Translations under genes and position numbers: made by a program
Notes under the pieces: model-generated
Told to the model about the DNA's origin: nothing
What the model saw: only the letters and a program-made list of their open reading frames with translations
The model's database searches: none
From: an uncultured Ignavibacteriales bacterium
GTDB taxonomy: Bacteria; Bacteroidota; Ignavibacteria; Ignavibacteriales; Ignavibacteriaceae
Length of the DNA: 44,190 bases
Assembly: GCA_937858935.1 (NCBI GenBank)
Contig: CALLZX010000460.1
Location: 1 to 44,190, forward strand
Reading direction: 5' to 3'
Part shown: positions 17,122 through 26,717 of the stretch, in pieces
How positions within the stretch are numbered: position 1 is the stretch's first letter
How the letters are laid out: the number at the start of each line of letters is the position of its first letter

Positions 17122-17566
17122 AAGACCTCCTAAATGATGAATAAATCCTGATGCAATATTCAAAGAATTATTGATAAAGGCAACTAAAAACAAAGTTGAT
17201 TATTAAATAATCGACATATTAATTATTTGCCATTTTATCTAATTAGCAATTTATGACAATTTAGGTACCAAAAAAATTATTTGATTTTAATTAGTCGATT
17301 GAATGATCATTCTTTAATTTGAAAAATTTGATCAACATTCTCCCAATACTGATAATTGTTATAATCAATCTTACCCCTAACGATATTGTTAATAGTTTGA
17401 ATTGCCACCAAGGTTTTGAATTTAAGAAACGAATATTTTTCATTATGTTTGTGTAGCAAAAAATATCGTTAAAATATTTTTTGTCTGATTTACTTCTTTG
17501 ATTTCTTTCTATCATAGAATAATCAGATAATATGGACAATTCTCTAATTAAACTAAAAATTCTATA
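17122..17566. other. Intergenic stretch upstream of the cytochrome and SET genes
   Basis: About 445 bp with no confident gene. It holds the SD (17123-17130 region) and presumably the promoter of the cytochrome unit on the minus strand, and the promoter of the SET gene on the plus strand. It is very AT-rich. One weak minus-strand frame is listed separately. Confidence 0.5.
17291..17539 (-). CDS. Possible small membrane protein, unknown
   Basis: A frame of up to 82 codons. The part from MKNIRFLNSKPWWQF onward (about 50 residues) has one hydrophobic stretch (LLTISLGVRLIITIISIG) flanked by basic residues, as in small single-span membrane proteins. No SD is visible before either start and no family is recognised. 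The region is AT-rich, where chance hydrophobic frames are common, so the gene is doubtful. Confidence 0.2.
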   Translation of the reverse strand: MSILSDYSMIERNQRSKSDKKYFNDIFCYTNIMKNIRFLNSKPWWQFKLLTISLGVRLIITIISIGRMLIKFFKLKNDHSID

Positions 17567-17980
17567 ATGTTTAAAATGACTGCTAATAATTTAACTGTTA
17601 AAGATTCCTCTGTACATGGAATGGGCCTTTTTTCAACTATGGATCATAAAGAAGGACAAATAATTACAATAATTAGTGGAGAACTTATTGATGCAGATGA
17701 ATGTGTGAAAAGAGAGGATGAAGGAAATGTTTATATTTTCTATAAAGATGACGATGAATATATTGATGCTTCAAATCATTCACAGTTGAGATATTTGAAT
17801 CATTCCTGTAATTATAATTGCGATATTGATGAAGATGAAAATGGGAATCTTATATTATTTGCAGCAACTGATATTCGTTCAGGTGAAGAGTTAACCATAG
17901 ATTACGGTTATGATGAGATTTATGATTATTGTTCCTGTTCTAACTGTGAAAATAAATCAGAACAAAATGATACCGAATGA
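17567..17980 (+). CDS. SET-domain protein (putative protein-lysine methyltransferase)
   Basis: A 137-residue, nearly minimal SET domain. The S-adenosylmethionine-binding HGMGLFS is at 17-23, the pseudoknot motif RYLNHSCNYNC at 75-85, and ELTIDYGYD at 108-116, with the Tyr expected to help catalysis. A C-terminal CSCSNC (122-127) resembles the zinc-binding post-SET CXCX4C segment, together with Cys81 of the NHSC motif. Family members methylate lysines in proteins; bacterial targets are mostly unknown. The protein is strongly acidic. It stands alone on the plus strand and converges with clpS with one base between the stop codons. The start could also be Met4 (17576). No SD is seen at either. 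Confidence 0.87.
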   Translation: MFKMTANNLTVKDSSVHGMGLFSTMDHKEGQIITIISGELIDADECVKREDEGNVYIFYKDDDEYIDASNHSQLRYLNHSCNYNCDIDEDENGNLILFAATDIRSGEELTIDYGYDEIYDYCSCSNCENKSEQNDTE

Positions 17981-17981
17981 G

Positions 17982-18272
17982 CTAAGTTAAAATCTGCGTA
18001 TATAGAGCTATTTCTTCTAAAACTGATGAAACTCTTAAACATTCACTCATTGAACCGCTGAAAACTATTGCTTTTCCTTTAACGTGCACTTCAAAAGCAA
18101 ATCCTCTTGCTTTTTCAAAACTGCATTTTGTTGCAATTATAAGCTGTGCTATTACTTCCTCAAATGTATGCCAGTCGTCATTATATAGTACAACTCTTGA
18201 GGAGAGATTAACATCCGATATCTCTTCAGTAGTTATTTCAACTTGTTTAGTTTCATCAGGTTTTAATTCCAT
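17982..18272 (-). CDS. clpS: ATP-dependent Clp protease adaptor ClpS
   Basis: A 96-residue protein of normal family length. VVLYNDDWHTFEEVIAQLI is the ClpS N-degron-binding signature (the NDD motif and following His-Thr), and the ATKCSFEKARGFAFEVHVKGKAIVFSG segment matches the rest of the fold. ClpS binds ClpA or ClpC and presents proteins with bulky hydrophobic N-terminal residues for degradation. The N-terminal 20 residues are polar and flexible as expected. No clp ATPase is nearby. It is convergent with the SET gene and divergent from etfB. Confidence 0.94.
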   Translation of the reverse strand: MELKPDETKQVEITTEEISDVNLSSRVVLYNDDWHTFEEVIAQLIIATKCSFEKARGFAFEVHVKGKAIVFSGSMSECLRVSSVLEEIALYTQILT

Positions 18273-18427
18273 AATTAAAAAATACTTAAATGATTTTTTT
18301 TATAAAAGCACAACTAAAAATTACATATTCCTCACACAATAAATTCAATTTTAATAATAAACTCATCTTATAATTGATTTTAGAACACTGTGTCTTTATA
18401 TTTTTGTATCAAAAACTAAGAACTTTA

Positions 18428-18433
18428 CGGAGG
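18428..18433 (+). promoter_or_regulatory. Strong ribosome binding site of etfB
   Basis: CGGAGG lies 4 bases before the ATG at 18438. It is one of the few near-consensus SD sequences in the window and fixes the etfB start. Confidence 0.8.
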
Positions 18434-18437
18434 TTAA

Positions 18438-19190
18438 ATGAAAATAGCAGTATGTGTTAGTCATGTACCAGACACTGCTACAAGAATAAAAATCGGAGCG
18501 GATAGAAAAACAATTGATCCAACCGGTGTTACTTATATCATAAATCCTTATGATGAATTTGCAGTTGAAGAAGCACTTAAAACTAAAGAAAAAATCGGCG
18601 GCGATTCGATTGTATATGCTATCAGCGTTGGTGGCGATACGAACAAAGAGTCGATCCGAAAGGCATTAGCAATGGGTGTTGATGAAGGTATTCTTCTAAA
18701 AGATGACTCTATAAGAGATTCTTTTGGAATTGCTCACGCTCTTGCAGATGAAATTAAATCACTTGGATGTGAGATTGCATTCTTTGGCAAACAGTCTGTT
18801 GATTTTGACAACTCAATTACCGGACAAGTTACGGCAGAATTACTCGGTTATAATTGTGTTCCGGTTGTAGTTGATTTTAAATTAGAAGGCTCAAAAATTA
18901 CAGCTGAACGAGAAATTGAAGGCGGAAGAGAAGTTGTTGAAACTGAATTACCTGCAATAATCACAACTCAAAAAGGATTGAATGAACCACGTTATGCTTC
19001 TTTAAAAGGGATAATGGCCTCAAAGAAAAAAACTATTGCGGAAAAAGCTGCGGCACAATCTCCAAATCATTCTGAGATAATTGATATGAACCTTCCAACC
19101 TCTAAGCAACCTGGAAGAATATTGGGAACAGACAGCAGCGCGGTAGCTGAATTAGTTAAATTATTAAGAGAAGAAGCAAAGGTTATATAG
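18438..19190 (+). CDS. etfB: Electron transfer flavoprotein subunit beta
   Basis: A 250-residue protein opening MKIAVCVSHVPDTATRIKI, with INPYDEFAVEEALK and the DFDNSITGQVTAELLGYNCVPVV segment that are characteristic of EtfB, and the AEREIEGGREVVETELPAIITTQKGLNEPRY C-terminal part. EtfB binds AMP and, with EtfA, forms a soluble heterodimer passing electrons from acyl-CoA and other dehydrogenases to the quinone pool. Length is standard. The etfA gene begins 8 bp later, so the two are co-translated. No Etf-quinone oxidoreductase or acyl-CoA dehydrogenase gene is adjacent, so the partner dehydrogenase is unknown. Nothing suggests a bifurcating variant, but that was not testable by eye. Confidence 0.95.
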   Translation: MKIAVCVSHVPDTATRIKIGADRKTIDPTGVTYIINPYDEFAVEEALKTKEKIGGDSIVYAISVGGDTNKESIRKALAMGVDEGILLKDDSIRDSFGIAHALADEIKSLGCEIAFFGKQSVDFDNSITGQVTAELLGYNCVPVVVDFKLEGSKITAEREIEGGREVVETELPAIITTQKGLNEPRYASLKGIMASKKKTIAEKAAAQSPNHSEIIDMNLPTSKQPGRILGTDSSAVAELVKLLREEAKVI

Positions 19191-19198
19191 GCAAAATT

Positions 19199-20167
19199 AT
19201 GGCAAATAAAATTCTAGCAATCTTAGAGCAAAGAGAAGGCTCATTAAAAAAAGTTTCATATGAAGTAGCAAGTGTTGCATCAAAATTAGCGAAAGAATTA
19301 AATCTTGAAGTTGAAGCAGTTGTTGTAGGAGCTGATGTAAATGATCTTAACAATATTTCTAAATATGGTATTCAAAAAGTTATTCATTTAAAAAATTCTG
19401 AATTTAGTAATTACACTTCTAGCGGATATACAGAAGCTATCAGTAACTATTCGAAAGAAGTAAATGCAGTTTGTTTAATTGTCGGTAACACATCACTAGG
19501 AAATGATCTTGCTCCGAGATTAGCAGTTAAGCTAAACTCAGGATGCATTACGGATTGTGTAAATCTTCAGGTAGAGTCGGGTGAAGTTATTGCAACTCGT
19601 CCAATTTATGCCGGAAAAGCTTTTACTAAAGCAAAATTATCTTCAGTTGTAAAAGTATTTACAATCAGACCGAATGTATTTAAAGCTGAATTAAATGAAA
19701 ATGAAACCTGTAATATTGAAATAAAAGAGATATCCTCTCCAAACCTAAAATCGAAAGTTGTTTCTTTCAAAAAATCGGAAGGAAAATTAGATGTTGCAGA
19801 AGCAGATATTATTGTTTCTGGCGGAAGAGGAATGAAGGGACCGGAAAATTTCAATCTCATAGAATCTCTTGCTGATTCACTTGGTGCTGCAGTTGGTGCT
19901 TCCCGTGCTGTTGTTGATGCCGGCTGGAGACCTCATCGTGAGCAGGTTGGGCAAACAGGAAAAACTGTCTCCCCTTCTTTATATGTTGCCTGTGGAATTT
20001 CCGGTGCAATTCAGCATCTTGCAGGAATGTCTACATCGAAATACATTGTTGCAATTAATAAGGATAAGGATGCTCCAATTTTTAGTGTTGCCGATTATGG
20101 GATTGCTGGAGATCTTTTTGAAATTTTACCAGTGCTTACAGAAGAAATAAAAAAAATTCGTTCATAA
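19199..20167 (+). CDS. etfA: Electron transfer flavoprotein subunit alpha
   Basis: A 322-residue protein with the EtfA layout: an N-terminal alpha/beta domain (NKILAILEQREGSLKKVSYEV) and a C-terminal FAD-binding domain with VSGGRGMKGPENFNLIESLADSLGAAVGASRAVVDAGW, GQTGKTVSPSLYVACGISGAIQHLAGM and AINKDKDAPIFSVADYGIAGD. These are the FAD-contact signatures of the family. It forms the functional flavoprotein with EtfB, encoded 8 bp upstream. The BFN-UVR gene follows 17 bp downstream and may share the transcript. Confidence 0.96.
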   Translation: MANKILAILEQREGSLKKVSYEVASVASKLAKELNLEVEAVVVGADVNDLNNISKYGIQKVIHLKNSEFSNYTSSGYTEAISNYSKEVNAVCLIVGNTSLGNDLAPRLAVKLNSGCITDCVNLQVESGEVIATRPIYAGKAFTKAKLSSVVKVFTIRPNVFKAELNENETCNIEIKEISSPNLKSKVVSFKKSEGKLDVAEADIIVSGGRGMKGPENFNLIESLADSLGAAVGASRAVVDAGWRPHREQVGQTGKTVSPSLYVACGISGAIQHLAGMSTSKYIVAINKDKDAPIFSVADYGIAGDLFEILPVLTEEIKKIRS

Positions 20168-20184
20168 TATAGCAGGCTAAAAAG

Positions 20185-20772
20185 TTGGATAAAGTTCAGT
20201 GTGAAATATTAGGTTTGTCAACCAACCCATCAACAGGTGGAGCTTACGCAATTTTATTAAAAGAAATTGAAGGCACACGCAGGTTACCAATAATTATTGG
20301 TGCCTTTGAAGCACAGGCAATTGCTCTTGAGATGGAAGGTATAAAACCTCCAAGACCGTTAACTCATGATCTGTTGAAAACTCTGGTTGATAATCTTGGT
20401 GCAAACGTTGTAGAAATAATTGTAAATGAACTTAAAGAAAATACTTTTTATGCAAAAATAATTCTGGAAGCCTCCGGACTAACTAATGAAATTGATGCAC
20501 GGCCAAGCGATGCTATCGCATTGGCTGTGCGCACTTATGCACCTATTTATGTTAGTGAAACAGTCATGAGTACAGCTGCATTCATTCCCTCAGATGAGAC
20601 TGATATACCGGGATTTGAGAGTTCTGATTTTGAATCTGATAAAAAACCACTATCAAAAGAAGCCCAACTTGCAGCGTTACAGGATAAACTGCGCGAAGCT
20701 TTGGAAAGTGAAGAGTTTGAACGTGCAGCAAAATTAAGAGATGATATTAAACGGTTATCACAGAATAATTAG
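20185..20772 (+). CDS. BFN-domain (bifunctional nuclease) protein with UVR tail
   Basis: A 195-residue protein. Residues about 1-135 form the BFN/DUF151 domain (LGLSTNPSTGGAYAILLKEIEGTRRLPIIIGAFEAQAIALEMEG, RPLTHDLL, DARPSDAIALAVR). Residues about 158-193 are a UvrB/UvrC-type UVR helical motif (LQDKLREALESEEFERAAKLRDDIKRL). The domain pair is common in the Bacteroidota/Chlorobi group. BFN proteins are named for nuclease activity of a plant homologue; the bacterial role is not established. The start is TTG at 20185: an in-frame TAG lies at 20170-20172 and no ATG or GTG falls between it and the conserved sequence. The gene's last 4 bases overlap the end of the convergent DUF2851 gene. Confidence 0.9.
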   Translation: MDKVQCEILGLSTNPSTGGAYAILLKEIEGTRRLPIIIGAFEAQAIALEMEGIKPPRPLTHDLLKTLVDNLGANVVEIIVNELKENTFYAKIILEASGLTNEIDARPSDAIALAVRTYAPIYVSETVMSTAAFIPSDETDIPGFESSDFESDKKPLSKEAQLAALQDKLREALESEEFERAAKLRDDIKRLSQNN

Positions 20773-22244
20773 TTAAAAACTTTTTTGCCAATTTCGCATT
20801 CTATGCATTTATTTTTAATACAGTAGTTTCTAAAAAGATCAATCATTCCCTGATAATATACACTTCTGAATTTTTCGTTCTTTAATCCGAGTATATCATT
20901 AATCTGATCAACAAGATGATTACCTTCCTTTTGATAATAATTAAGGAACAAATTTAAAACTTTTTGAGATAGATCTTTATCGCCATGAATTTCAAAGTAG
21001 ACTGAATAAATTGGGAGAATAATATTTATTACAATTTCATCAGCTCTTCCAAGTCCAATAAAATAATTTAACTTTGTCTTTGTTTCTTTATTAAAATTGT
21101 AATGCCCAGCCCAATAGCCCTCTCCTTTAATAATGATTTCGTTTCTTAGTTTGGTAATCAGCTTATTGATATCTGAATTTTGTTTAAAAATATTAATTAT
21201 CCTAATAAATTGTTCGTGAATGATAATTTTTTCAAGCAATCTAGCCCCAGCCGCAATTCTAATTGTTGGAAAATTTTGTGGTCGCAGTTTAAAAAAGTTC
21301 CATTCGTTTTTGTTTAGCAAGCCTGAATCATAATTATTCTTAATAGCCATCCATAAATCTAAACTGTTTCTCATATATTCGGAGGTTTCCTCGTTTGCAA
21401 TATCAACTACATCTGGAAACATGCCGCTGATATGAAAAAGAATACTTTCGATTTTTTCTTTGTTTAGATCATCAATAGTTTTAAAGAATTTAATATCCAC
21501 TGCCTTGCTTAACTTCAACATTATGTCTTTGTTTTTAGAATAACCAAGAGCTTCAAATAATTGTTCATAGTAAAGCTGTTGCCATAATTCTAAATGTTCA
21601 AAATCCTTCTGTACGTATTCTCGATTAGATATTTCTTTATGAAAATCGTGAAATACTTTTGGCTCTTTAATTTGAAGTTCATTTAATAAAACAATTTCCT
21701 TAAGCCGTTCAATATTCTTTTCACATTTTTTTCTAAACCTTAACAATCCAAGATTTTTTAAATAACTTAACTTTTCTCTTCTATCAACATTATGATTTAG
21801 TTGAGAGCATGGCATTTTAATTTCATCTTCAGATTGAATTGCCTTTAAATCCTGCTGGATATTTTGCTTAATCGTAGCAGATAAATATCCTTCCAATGAT
21901 AGCGTTGGAACTTTTCTGCCGCTTTGAGTTACAACAAATGGATAAGATGAATCATTGGAAAGGACTGCATGAAGTATTACTTTATTGTATCGCTGATTAA
22001 GATTGTGTCCGTGGGCTTTCCAATCAGAATGTAATGTGTCTATCTCAACATCACCTGCAAATGTAATGTTACCGATCTTTATTCTGGCATGCCTGTAATC
22101 AGGGCCCGCTTCATCAGTGTTCCTAACTCCACAATCGATTATTTCTATTGATAAGCCCTCAGCAGTTGTAAGAGAAGCATCAATTCGTTTCTCTTCCCAG
22201 ATTTTGTAGATAAGCTCTTCTGGAATTTTAGGATTGGTTTTCAA
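20769..22244 (-). CDS. DUF2851 family protein
   Basis: A 491-residue protein. The N-terminal half has the DUF2851 signature order: ELIYKIWEEKRI, RHARIKIGNITFAGDVEIDTLHSDWKAHGHNLNQRYNKVILHAVL, then GRKVPTLSLEGYL. The C-terminus has a cysteine cluster, NYCIKNKCIECEIGKKV, which may bind metal. The family is widespread in Bacteroidota and relatives and has no known function. No signal peptide is seen, so it is cytoplasmic. It is preceded by 139 bp without a gene, on the side of pyrF, and converges with the BFN gene. Function is not assigned. Confidence 0.85.
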   Translation of the reverse strand: MKTNPKIPEELIYKIWEEKRIDASLTTAEGLSIEIIDCGVRNTDEAGPDYRHARIKIGNITFAGDVEIDTLHSDWKAHGHNLNQRYNKVILHAVLSNDSSYPFVVTQSGRKVPTLSLEGYLSATIKQNIQQDLKAIQSEDEIKMPCSQLNHNVDRREKLSYLKNLGLLRFRKKCEKNIERLKEIVLLNELQIKEPKVFHDFHKEISNREYVQKDFEHLELWQQLYYEQLFEALGYSKNKDIMLKLSKAVDIKFFKTIDDLNKEKIESILFHISGMFPDVVDIANEETSEYMRNSLDLWMAIKNNYDSGLLNKNEWNFFKLRPQNFPTIRIAAGARLLEKIIIHEQFIRIINIFKQNSDINKLITKLRNEIIIKGEGYWAGHYNFNKETKTKLNYFIGLGRADEIVINIILPIYSVYFEIHGDKDLSQKVLNLFLNYYQKEGNHLVDQINDILGLKNEKFRSVYYQGMIDLFRNYCIKNKCIECEIGKKVFN

Positions 22245-22383
22245 TAGTTTACCTTGATTTGAATTTTAGAGTATCAAATATTTCTTTTATTGATTCCTCA
22301 GTTCAAATCTATTACTTTTTTAATCATAACTAAAGAGAATATTTTGGTAGTAAAATTATAATAGTAGAATTTTTATGTGATTT

Positions 22384-23187
22384 TTAATTACCTGAACTTA
22401 TCTTATTCAAAGAAACTATTTCATCACGAGCTACTTCAGCAAAATCTTCTCCACTACTCTTATATATGATACCACGGCTAATATTTACTAAATAATTTTT
22501 ACGCTTATTCTCACTAAATGTTTTACTCACATCTTCCAGACTTCCACCTTGTGCACCAACGCCAGGTAAAAGAATTGATAGATTATCAAAATTGCTAATA
22601 TTTGCTTTTAGTTCTTCAAGTTTTGTTGCACCAAAAACAATTCCACAATTATGATTTGTGTTCCATTCACTAACGCTCTGTAAAATGTTTTGATATAAAA
22701 ATCTCCCATCCTTTAATTCTAACTTTTCAAAATCAATTGCACCTGGATTTGATGTTAAAACCAATACAAAATTCATTTTATCAGTAAAATCTAGAAAAGG
22801 CTGTAAAGAATCTTTACCCATGTATGGATGCAATGTTATTGCATCAAACCTAAAATGATCATAAACAGATTTTGCATACATTTCGGAAGTATTCCCGATA
22901 TCACCACGTTTAGCATCCGCAATGGATAATATATCCTGTGGAATAAGTTCTACGGTTTTCTCAAGCTCAGTTATACCTTTAGCACCAGCTCGTTCATAAA
23001 ATGCAAAATTAATTTTATAAGCAGCAGCATAATTTTTAGTAGCGTTAATTATTGATTTATTGAACTTGAAAACTCCATCAGGGTCTTTTCTTAGATAAGA
23101 AGGAATCATATTTATATCTGTATCCAATCCTACACAGATAAACTTTCCCTCATTATTTTTATTAAGAATTTTTTCTTGTGATTTCAT
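22384..23187 (-). CDS. pyrF: Orotidine 5'-phosphate decarboxylase (subfamily 2)
   Basis: A 267-residue protein with the catalytic DAKRGDIGNT motif at 91-100 (Asp91, Lys93, Asp96) and FVLVLTSNPGA, ILLPGVGAQGG and VNISRGIIY segments of the type 2 PyrF group. It decarboxylates orotidine monophosphate to UMP, the last step of de novo pyrimidine synthesis. It starts 8 bp after the rodA stop and so is probably the last gene of the long mre-rod transcript. Length is usual for the subfamily. Confidence 0.95.
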   Translation of the reverse strand: MKSQEKILNKNNEGKFICVGLDTDINMIPSYLRKDPDGVFKFNKSIINATKNYAAAYKINFAFYERAGAKGITELEKTVELIPQDILSIADAKRGDIGNTSEMYAKSVYDHFRFDAITLHPYMGKDSLQPFLDFTDKMNFVLVLTSNPGAIDFEKLELKDGRFLYQNILQSVSEWNTNHNCGIVFGATKLEELKANISNFDNLSILLPGVGAQGGSLEDVSKTFSENKRKNYLVNISRGIIYKSSGEDFAEVARDEIVSLNKISSGN

Positions 23188-23195
23188 AATACCTT

Positions 23196-24425
23196 CTAAG
23201 TGTAGTTTTTTCTGTTACGGTAAACATTCGCAATTATACCGAGCATAAACATGTTTACGAGTAAAGAACTTCCACCGTAACTAACAAATGGAAGCGGAAT
23301 ACCGATTACAGGTAATATCCCAACAACCATTCCGATGTTAATTAAATAATGGATAATGTATACTGAAAGAATTCCAATTATGGTTAAACTTAAAAATTCA
23401 TCTTTAGTAGTTGATGCAATTTTTAATATTCTTAAGAACAAATAAAGAAATAGTATCAATACAATCATTGAACCAATGAACCCAAATTCTTCTCCTATAA
23501 CACAATAAATAAAATCCGTCCATTGTTCTGGTATGTATTGCAACTGAGTTTGATTGCCTTGCAGAAACCCTTTACCAAACAATCCACCTGAACCGATTGC
23601 TACTTTAGCTTGAATTGTATTATAACCAGCGCCAAGTGGATCAGTATTTGGATCTATGAATGATTGAATTCTTTTTTGTTGATGTGGGCTTAAAGCATTG
23701 TAGAGGTAATCAGTAAAAAATCCAGCAGCTAAATTCAAAGCGAAAATTGAACCACTAAAAAAAACATCCTTTCGAAATAGGATCAACATAATCAAAACTA
23801 AAATTAGTGAAGCAAGAAAATAATAGAATCCAAAAATTGCAGCTATTGCTACAAAACCAGGAGACAGTACAATGAATAATCCAAAAAGACTTATACCTTT
23901 CCAGAATATCAGAATTAATATTGTCCCTAAAAAAACCATTGAAGTTCCCATATCGGGCTCAAGTAAAATCAACATCACAGGAATGAATCCAATACCCAAA
24001 GAAATTATTATATCTTTAAATGAATCAATATCAGTATTTTTTCTACTCAGGTAGGCTGACATGGCCAGTACAGTCCCGATCTTACCGAACTCAGAAGGTT
24101 GAAATCCAAATGGACCTAAATCCAACCAGCTTCTTGCACCAGAAACTTTCCGTCCAATAACCATTACAACTACTAAAAGTAAAAGTGATAACAAATAAGT
24201 TGGTGTTGTAATCATCCGAAAAGAATTTGTAGGTAAGGAGTAAGTAATGAAAAAAATAATGAAAGCAGCTACACTAAAAACTAATTGCCTATTAAAATTT
24301 CCACTCATGGTTGGATGATTAAACGTAGAACTATAAATGGCTGCTAATCCAATTAAAATCAGAAGAGAAACAGGAACAAAAATTCCGAAATCAAATTTAT
24401 CGCTAAACTTATAATCAATCCTCAA
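23196..24425 (-). CDS. rodA: Rod-shape-determining protein RodA (SEDS glycosyltransferase)
   Basis: A 409-residue polytopic membrane protein of the SEDS family. Motifs include [35 protein letters not shown], the long periplasmic loop [35 protein letters not shown] and the C-terminal [15 protein letters not shown]. RodA polymerises glycan strands during elongation, paired with PBP2, which is encoded immediately upstream with an 11-bp overlap. About ten membrane segments are visible. The PSE and GG-S-S signature residues are all intact. Confidence 0.95.
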   Translation of the reverse strand: MRIDYKFSDKFDFGIFVPVSLLILIGLAAIYSSTFNHPTMSGNFNRQLVFSVAAFIIFFITYSLPTNSFRMITTPTYLLSLLLLVVVMVIGRKVSGARSWLDLGPFGFQPSEFGKIGTVLAMSAYLSRKNTDIDSFKDIIISLGIGFIPVMLILLEPDMGTSMVFLGTILILIFWKGISLFGLFIVLSPGFVAIAAIFGFYYFLASLILVLIMLILFRKDVFFSGSIFALNLAAGFFTDYLYNALSPHQQKRIQSFIDPNTDPLGAGYNTIQAKVAIGSGGLFGKGFLQGNQTQLQYIPEQWTDFIYCVIGEEFGFIGSMIVLILFLYLFLRILKIASTTKDEFLSLTIIGILSVYIIHYLINIGMVVGILPVIGIPLPFVSYGGSSLLVNMFMLGIIANVYRNRKNYT

Positions 24426-26229
24426 GTTTTACCCCGGCAATGATTTGATTATCATCTTTTTTTAATTCATTTTTATTTAGAGTTTCCTTTTTGAGGTAAG
24501 CTTCAATCATAGCTTTAGCTATTGGCGCTGCATGTGTTCCACCAAATCCAACATTTTCTACAACCACTGCAATTGCAATTTTTGGATCTTCTGCAGGAGC
24601 AAAACAGACAAACAAAGCATGATCTTGCCCATGTGGATTTTGTGCAGTACCTGTTTTACCGGATATATCGATATCAGTCATTTTAATATGAGTAGCTGTT
24701 CCTGATCCATTTACAACAAGGAACATGCCTTCTTTTACAATATCGAAAACTCCTTGTTTAATTCCTGTGGTTATTTCAGGAAATTTGTAAGGAATAATTT
24801 GTCTTGTTTTGTCATCAAGATAGCCCTTAACTATATGCGGTTGGAATGATTTGCCATTGTTAGCAATTAATGCAACATACTTTGCAAGTTGAAGAGGAGT
24901 AACACTTACTTCACCTTGCCCGATCCCTAAACTTGCCATAATACTTCTTGGCCACTTTTCACCGTACATTTTTACATAATAATTCTCACCGGGAATAAAA
25001 CCTGCAGCTTCTTCACCAATATCAATCCCTGTTTTTGATGCAAATCCAAATTTAAGAGCGTACTCTTTCCACTTATCCAATCCAATCTTATAAATCAAAT
25101 GATAGAAAAAACTATTACACGATTTTTCAATGGCGTGAACAACATTAACTGAACCATGATTACCATGACATTTAAAAAATCTGCCAAATGTAAATCCACC
25201 ACCGCAGTTTATTGTAGTTGAAGGTGTTATGATACCCATATCAAGCGCCGCAATGGCTGCAAGCATTTTAAATGTTGAGCCTGGTGGTTTTAATGACATT
25301 GTGGCACGATTGAATGATGGCTTCTCAGGATTATTATAAAGTTCTTGTAAAAATTCTCTGGACGTTACATACGAAAATTGATTAAGATCATAATCAGGTG
25401 CGCTCACTAATGCTAATATTTCACCGGTCTTTGGTTCGATGGCAACAATAGCACCGCGTTTGCCAATCATTTTTTCTTCAGCAACTTTTTGAACATCGGC
25501 ATCATAAGATAAAACAAGATCTTTTCCTTTTATTGAATTTTTATCTTGACTTCCTTCTTTATACTTACCAATTTCCTTACGCTTAGAATTTACAAGCACA
25601 TAATTAAATCCCTTTACACCTCTTAAATCTTTTTCGTATTGCTTTTCAATTCCATTATGGCCAACATAATCACCTGGGACATAATAATCTTTTTCTTTAC
25701 TTAATTGATTCGGAGAGATTTCTTTTGTGTATCCAAAAGAATGTGAGCCTTTAATACCAATTGGATAACCACGCTGCATCTCAACAATATAATCAACACC
25801 AGGCAGATGTTCTTGATTCTCTTCTATCCATGAAACTACTTCGAAACCAACTCCTCTTTTAATTCTAATTGGAATGTACTTAGAATATATTCGATTCTTT
25901 TTTAGTATGGATGCAACATATCCGGAATCTGATCCGATTATTTTATCAATAAGTGGATTTAGTTTTGGATCGTAATCAGATGGAGTGATTCGCAAGGTAT
26001 ATGCTGGAATATTATCCACCATAACTTTTAAATTTCTATCATAAAAAACGCCGCGGAATGGAATTTGTTCAATCGCTTTTATACTATTATCTGCTGATTT
26101 CTCTTCGTATGCTTCTTGATTCAGAATCTGCATCTGAAAAAGCCTGAAAGACAAAACACCAAACAGAATTATCACAAAAGCATAAATAAAAGTTCTTCTG
26201 CTTATTGAAGCAAAGTTAACGGATTTCAA
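24415..26229 (-). CDS. mrdA: Penicillin-binding protein 2 (elongation transpeptidase)
   Basis: A 604-residue class B PBP with one N-terminal membrane span (about 12-32), a dimerisation domain starting near [11 protein letters not shown] (56-66), and a transpeptidase domain holding all three active-site motifs: STFK at 318-321 (nucleophile Ser318), SCN at 370-372 and KTGT at 525-528. It cross-links peptidoglycan in the elongasome together with RodA and MreBCD. It overlaps mreD by 4 bp and rodA by 11 bp. The C-terminus has a 25-residue polar tail past the domain. Confidence 0.95.
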   Translation of the reverse strand: MKSVNFASISRRTFIYAFVIILFGVLSFRLFQMQILNQEAYEEKSADNSIKAIEQIPFRGVFYDRNLKVMVDNIPAYTLRITPSDYDPKLNPLIDKIIGSDSGYVASILKKNRIYSKYIPIRIKRGVGFEVVSWIEENQEHLPGVDYIVEMQRGYPIGIKGSHSFGYTKEISPNQLSKEKDYYVPGDYVGHNGIEKQYEKDLRGVKGFNYVLVNSKRKEIGKYKEGSQDKNSIKGKDLVLSYDADVQKVAEEKMIGKRGAIVAIEPKTGEILALVSAPDYDLNQFSYVTSREFLQELYNNPEKPSFNRATMSLKPPGSTFKMLAAIAALDMGIITPSTTINCGGGFTFGRFFKCHGNHGSVNVVHAIEKSCNSFFYHLIYKIGLDKWKEYALKFGFASKTGIDIGEEAAGFIPGENYYVKMYGEKWPRSIMASLGIGQGEVSVTPLQLAKYVALIANNGKSFQPHIVKGYLDDKTRQIIPYKFPEITTGIKQGVFDIVKEGMFLVVNGSGTATHIKMTDIDISGKTGTAQNPHGQDHALFVCFAPAEDPKIAIAVVVENVGFGGTHAAPIAKAMIEAYLKKETLNKNELKKDDNQIIAGVKLED

Positions 26230-26717
26230 AACATTTTCCTCTTAGGATAAAATATCATTCCCATCAAAGCTAAAGCAGCAGTATAGATAGCAGGAAGTAA
26301 TGCATATTGAAAGAAAAGTAAAAATATGTTTGAATTAAAGTTTATTGATGAAAAGAATGCATTAATTGTTGAATCTATTAATGATGAAAGCAATACAATT
26401 AATGCAAAGTTATAAGAAACTAGATTTTGGTCCTGTTTATTTTCGGATGAGAAATATCCTGCTGTAAATCCAGCCATCGTTTTGGCAATCATAGCACTTC
26501 CTAATAAACTTCCAGTAATGATATCAAACAAAAAACCATAAGTAAATCCTAAAAGTGATCCATAAATTTGACCTTGTGTAATTGAATAATAAACCAATAA
26601 AATTATTATCAGGTCCGGGATAACAGTATCAATAGCTAGGAGAGGAACAATTGTTGTTTGAATTAATAACAAAGGAAAGAAAAGAAGAATAGAGATAATA
26701 TATTGTGATTTTATCAT
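26226..26717 (-). CDS. mreD: Rod-shape-determining protein MreD
   Basis: A 163-residue, very hydrophobic protein with about five membrane segments. The TIVPLLAIDTVIPDLIIILLVYYSI and LLGFTYGFLFDIITGSLLG segments match MreD. It belongs to the MreBCD complex that links the cytoskeleton to wall synthesis. ATGA-type 4-bp overlaps with mreC upstream and the PBP2 gene downstream indicate translational coupling. Confidence 0.9.
   Translation of the reverse strand: MIKSQYIISILLFFPLLLIQTTIVPLLAIDTVIPDLIIILLVYYSITQGQIYGSLLGFTYGFLFDIITGSLLGSAMIAKTMAGFTAGYFSSENKQDQNLVSYNFALIVLLSSLIDSTINAFFSSINFNSNIFLLFFQYALLPAIYTAALALMGMIFYPKRKMF

Noticed and set aside
17122-17193. Longer N-terminus for the tetraheme cytochrome
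   Set aside because: The strong AGGAGG and signal peptide both point to the ATG at 17121; the extension would put 24 residues before the signal peptide.
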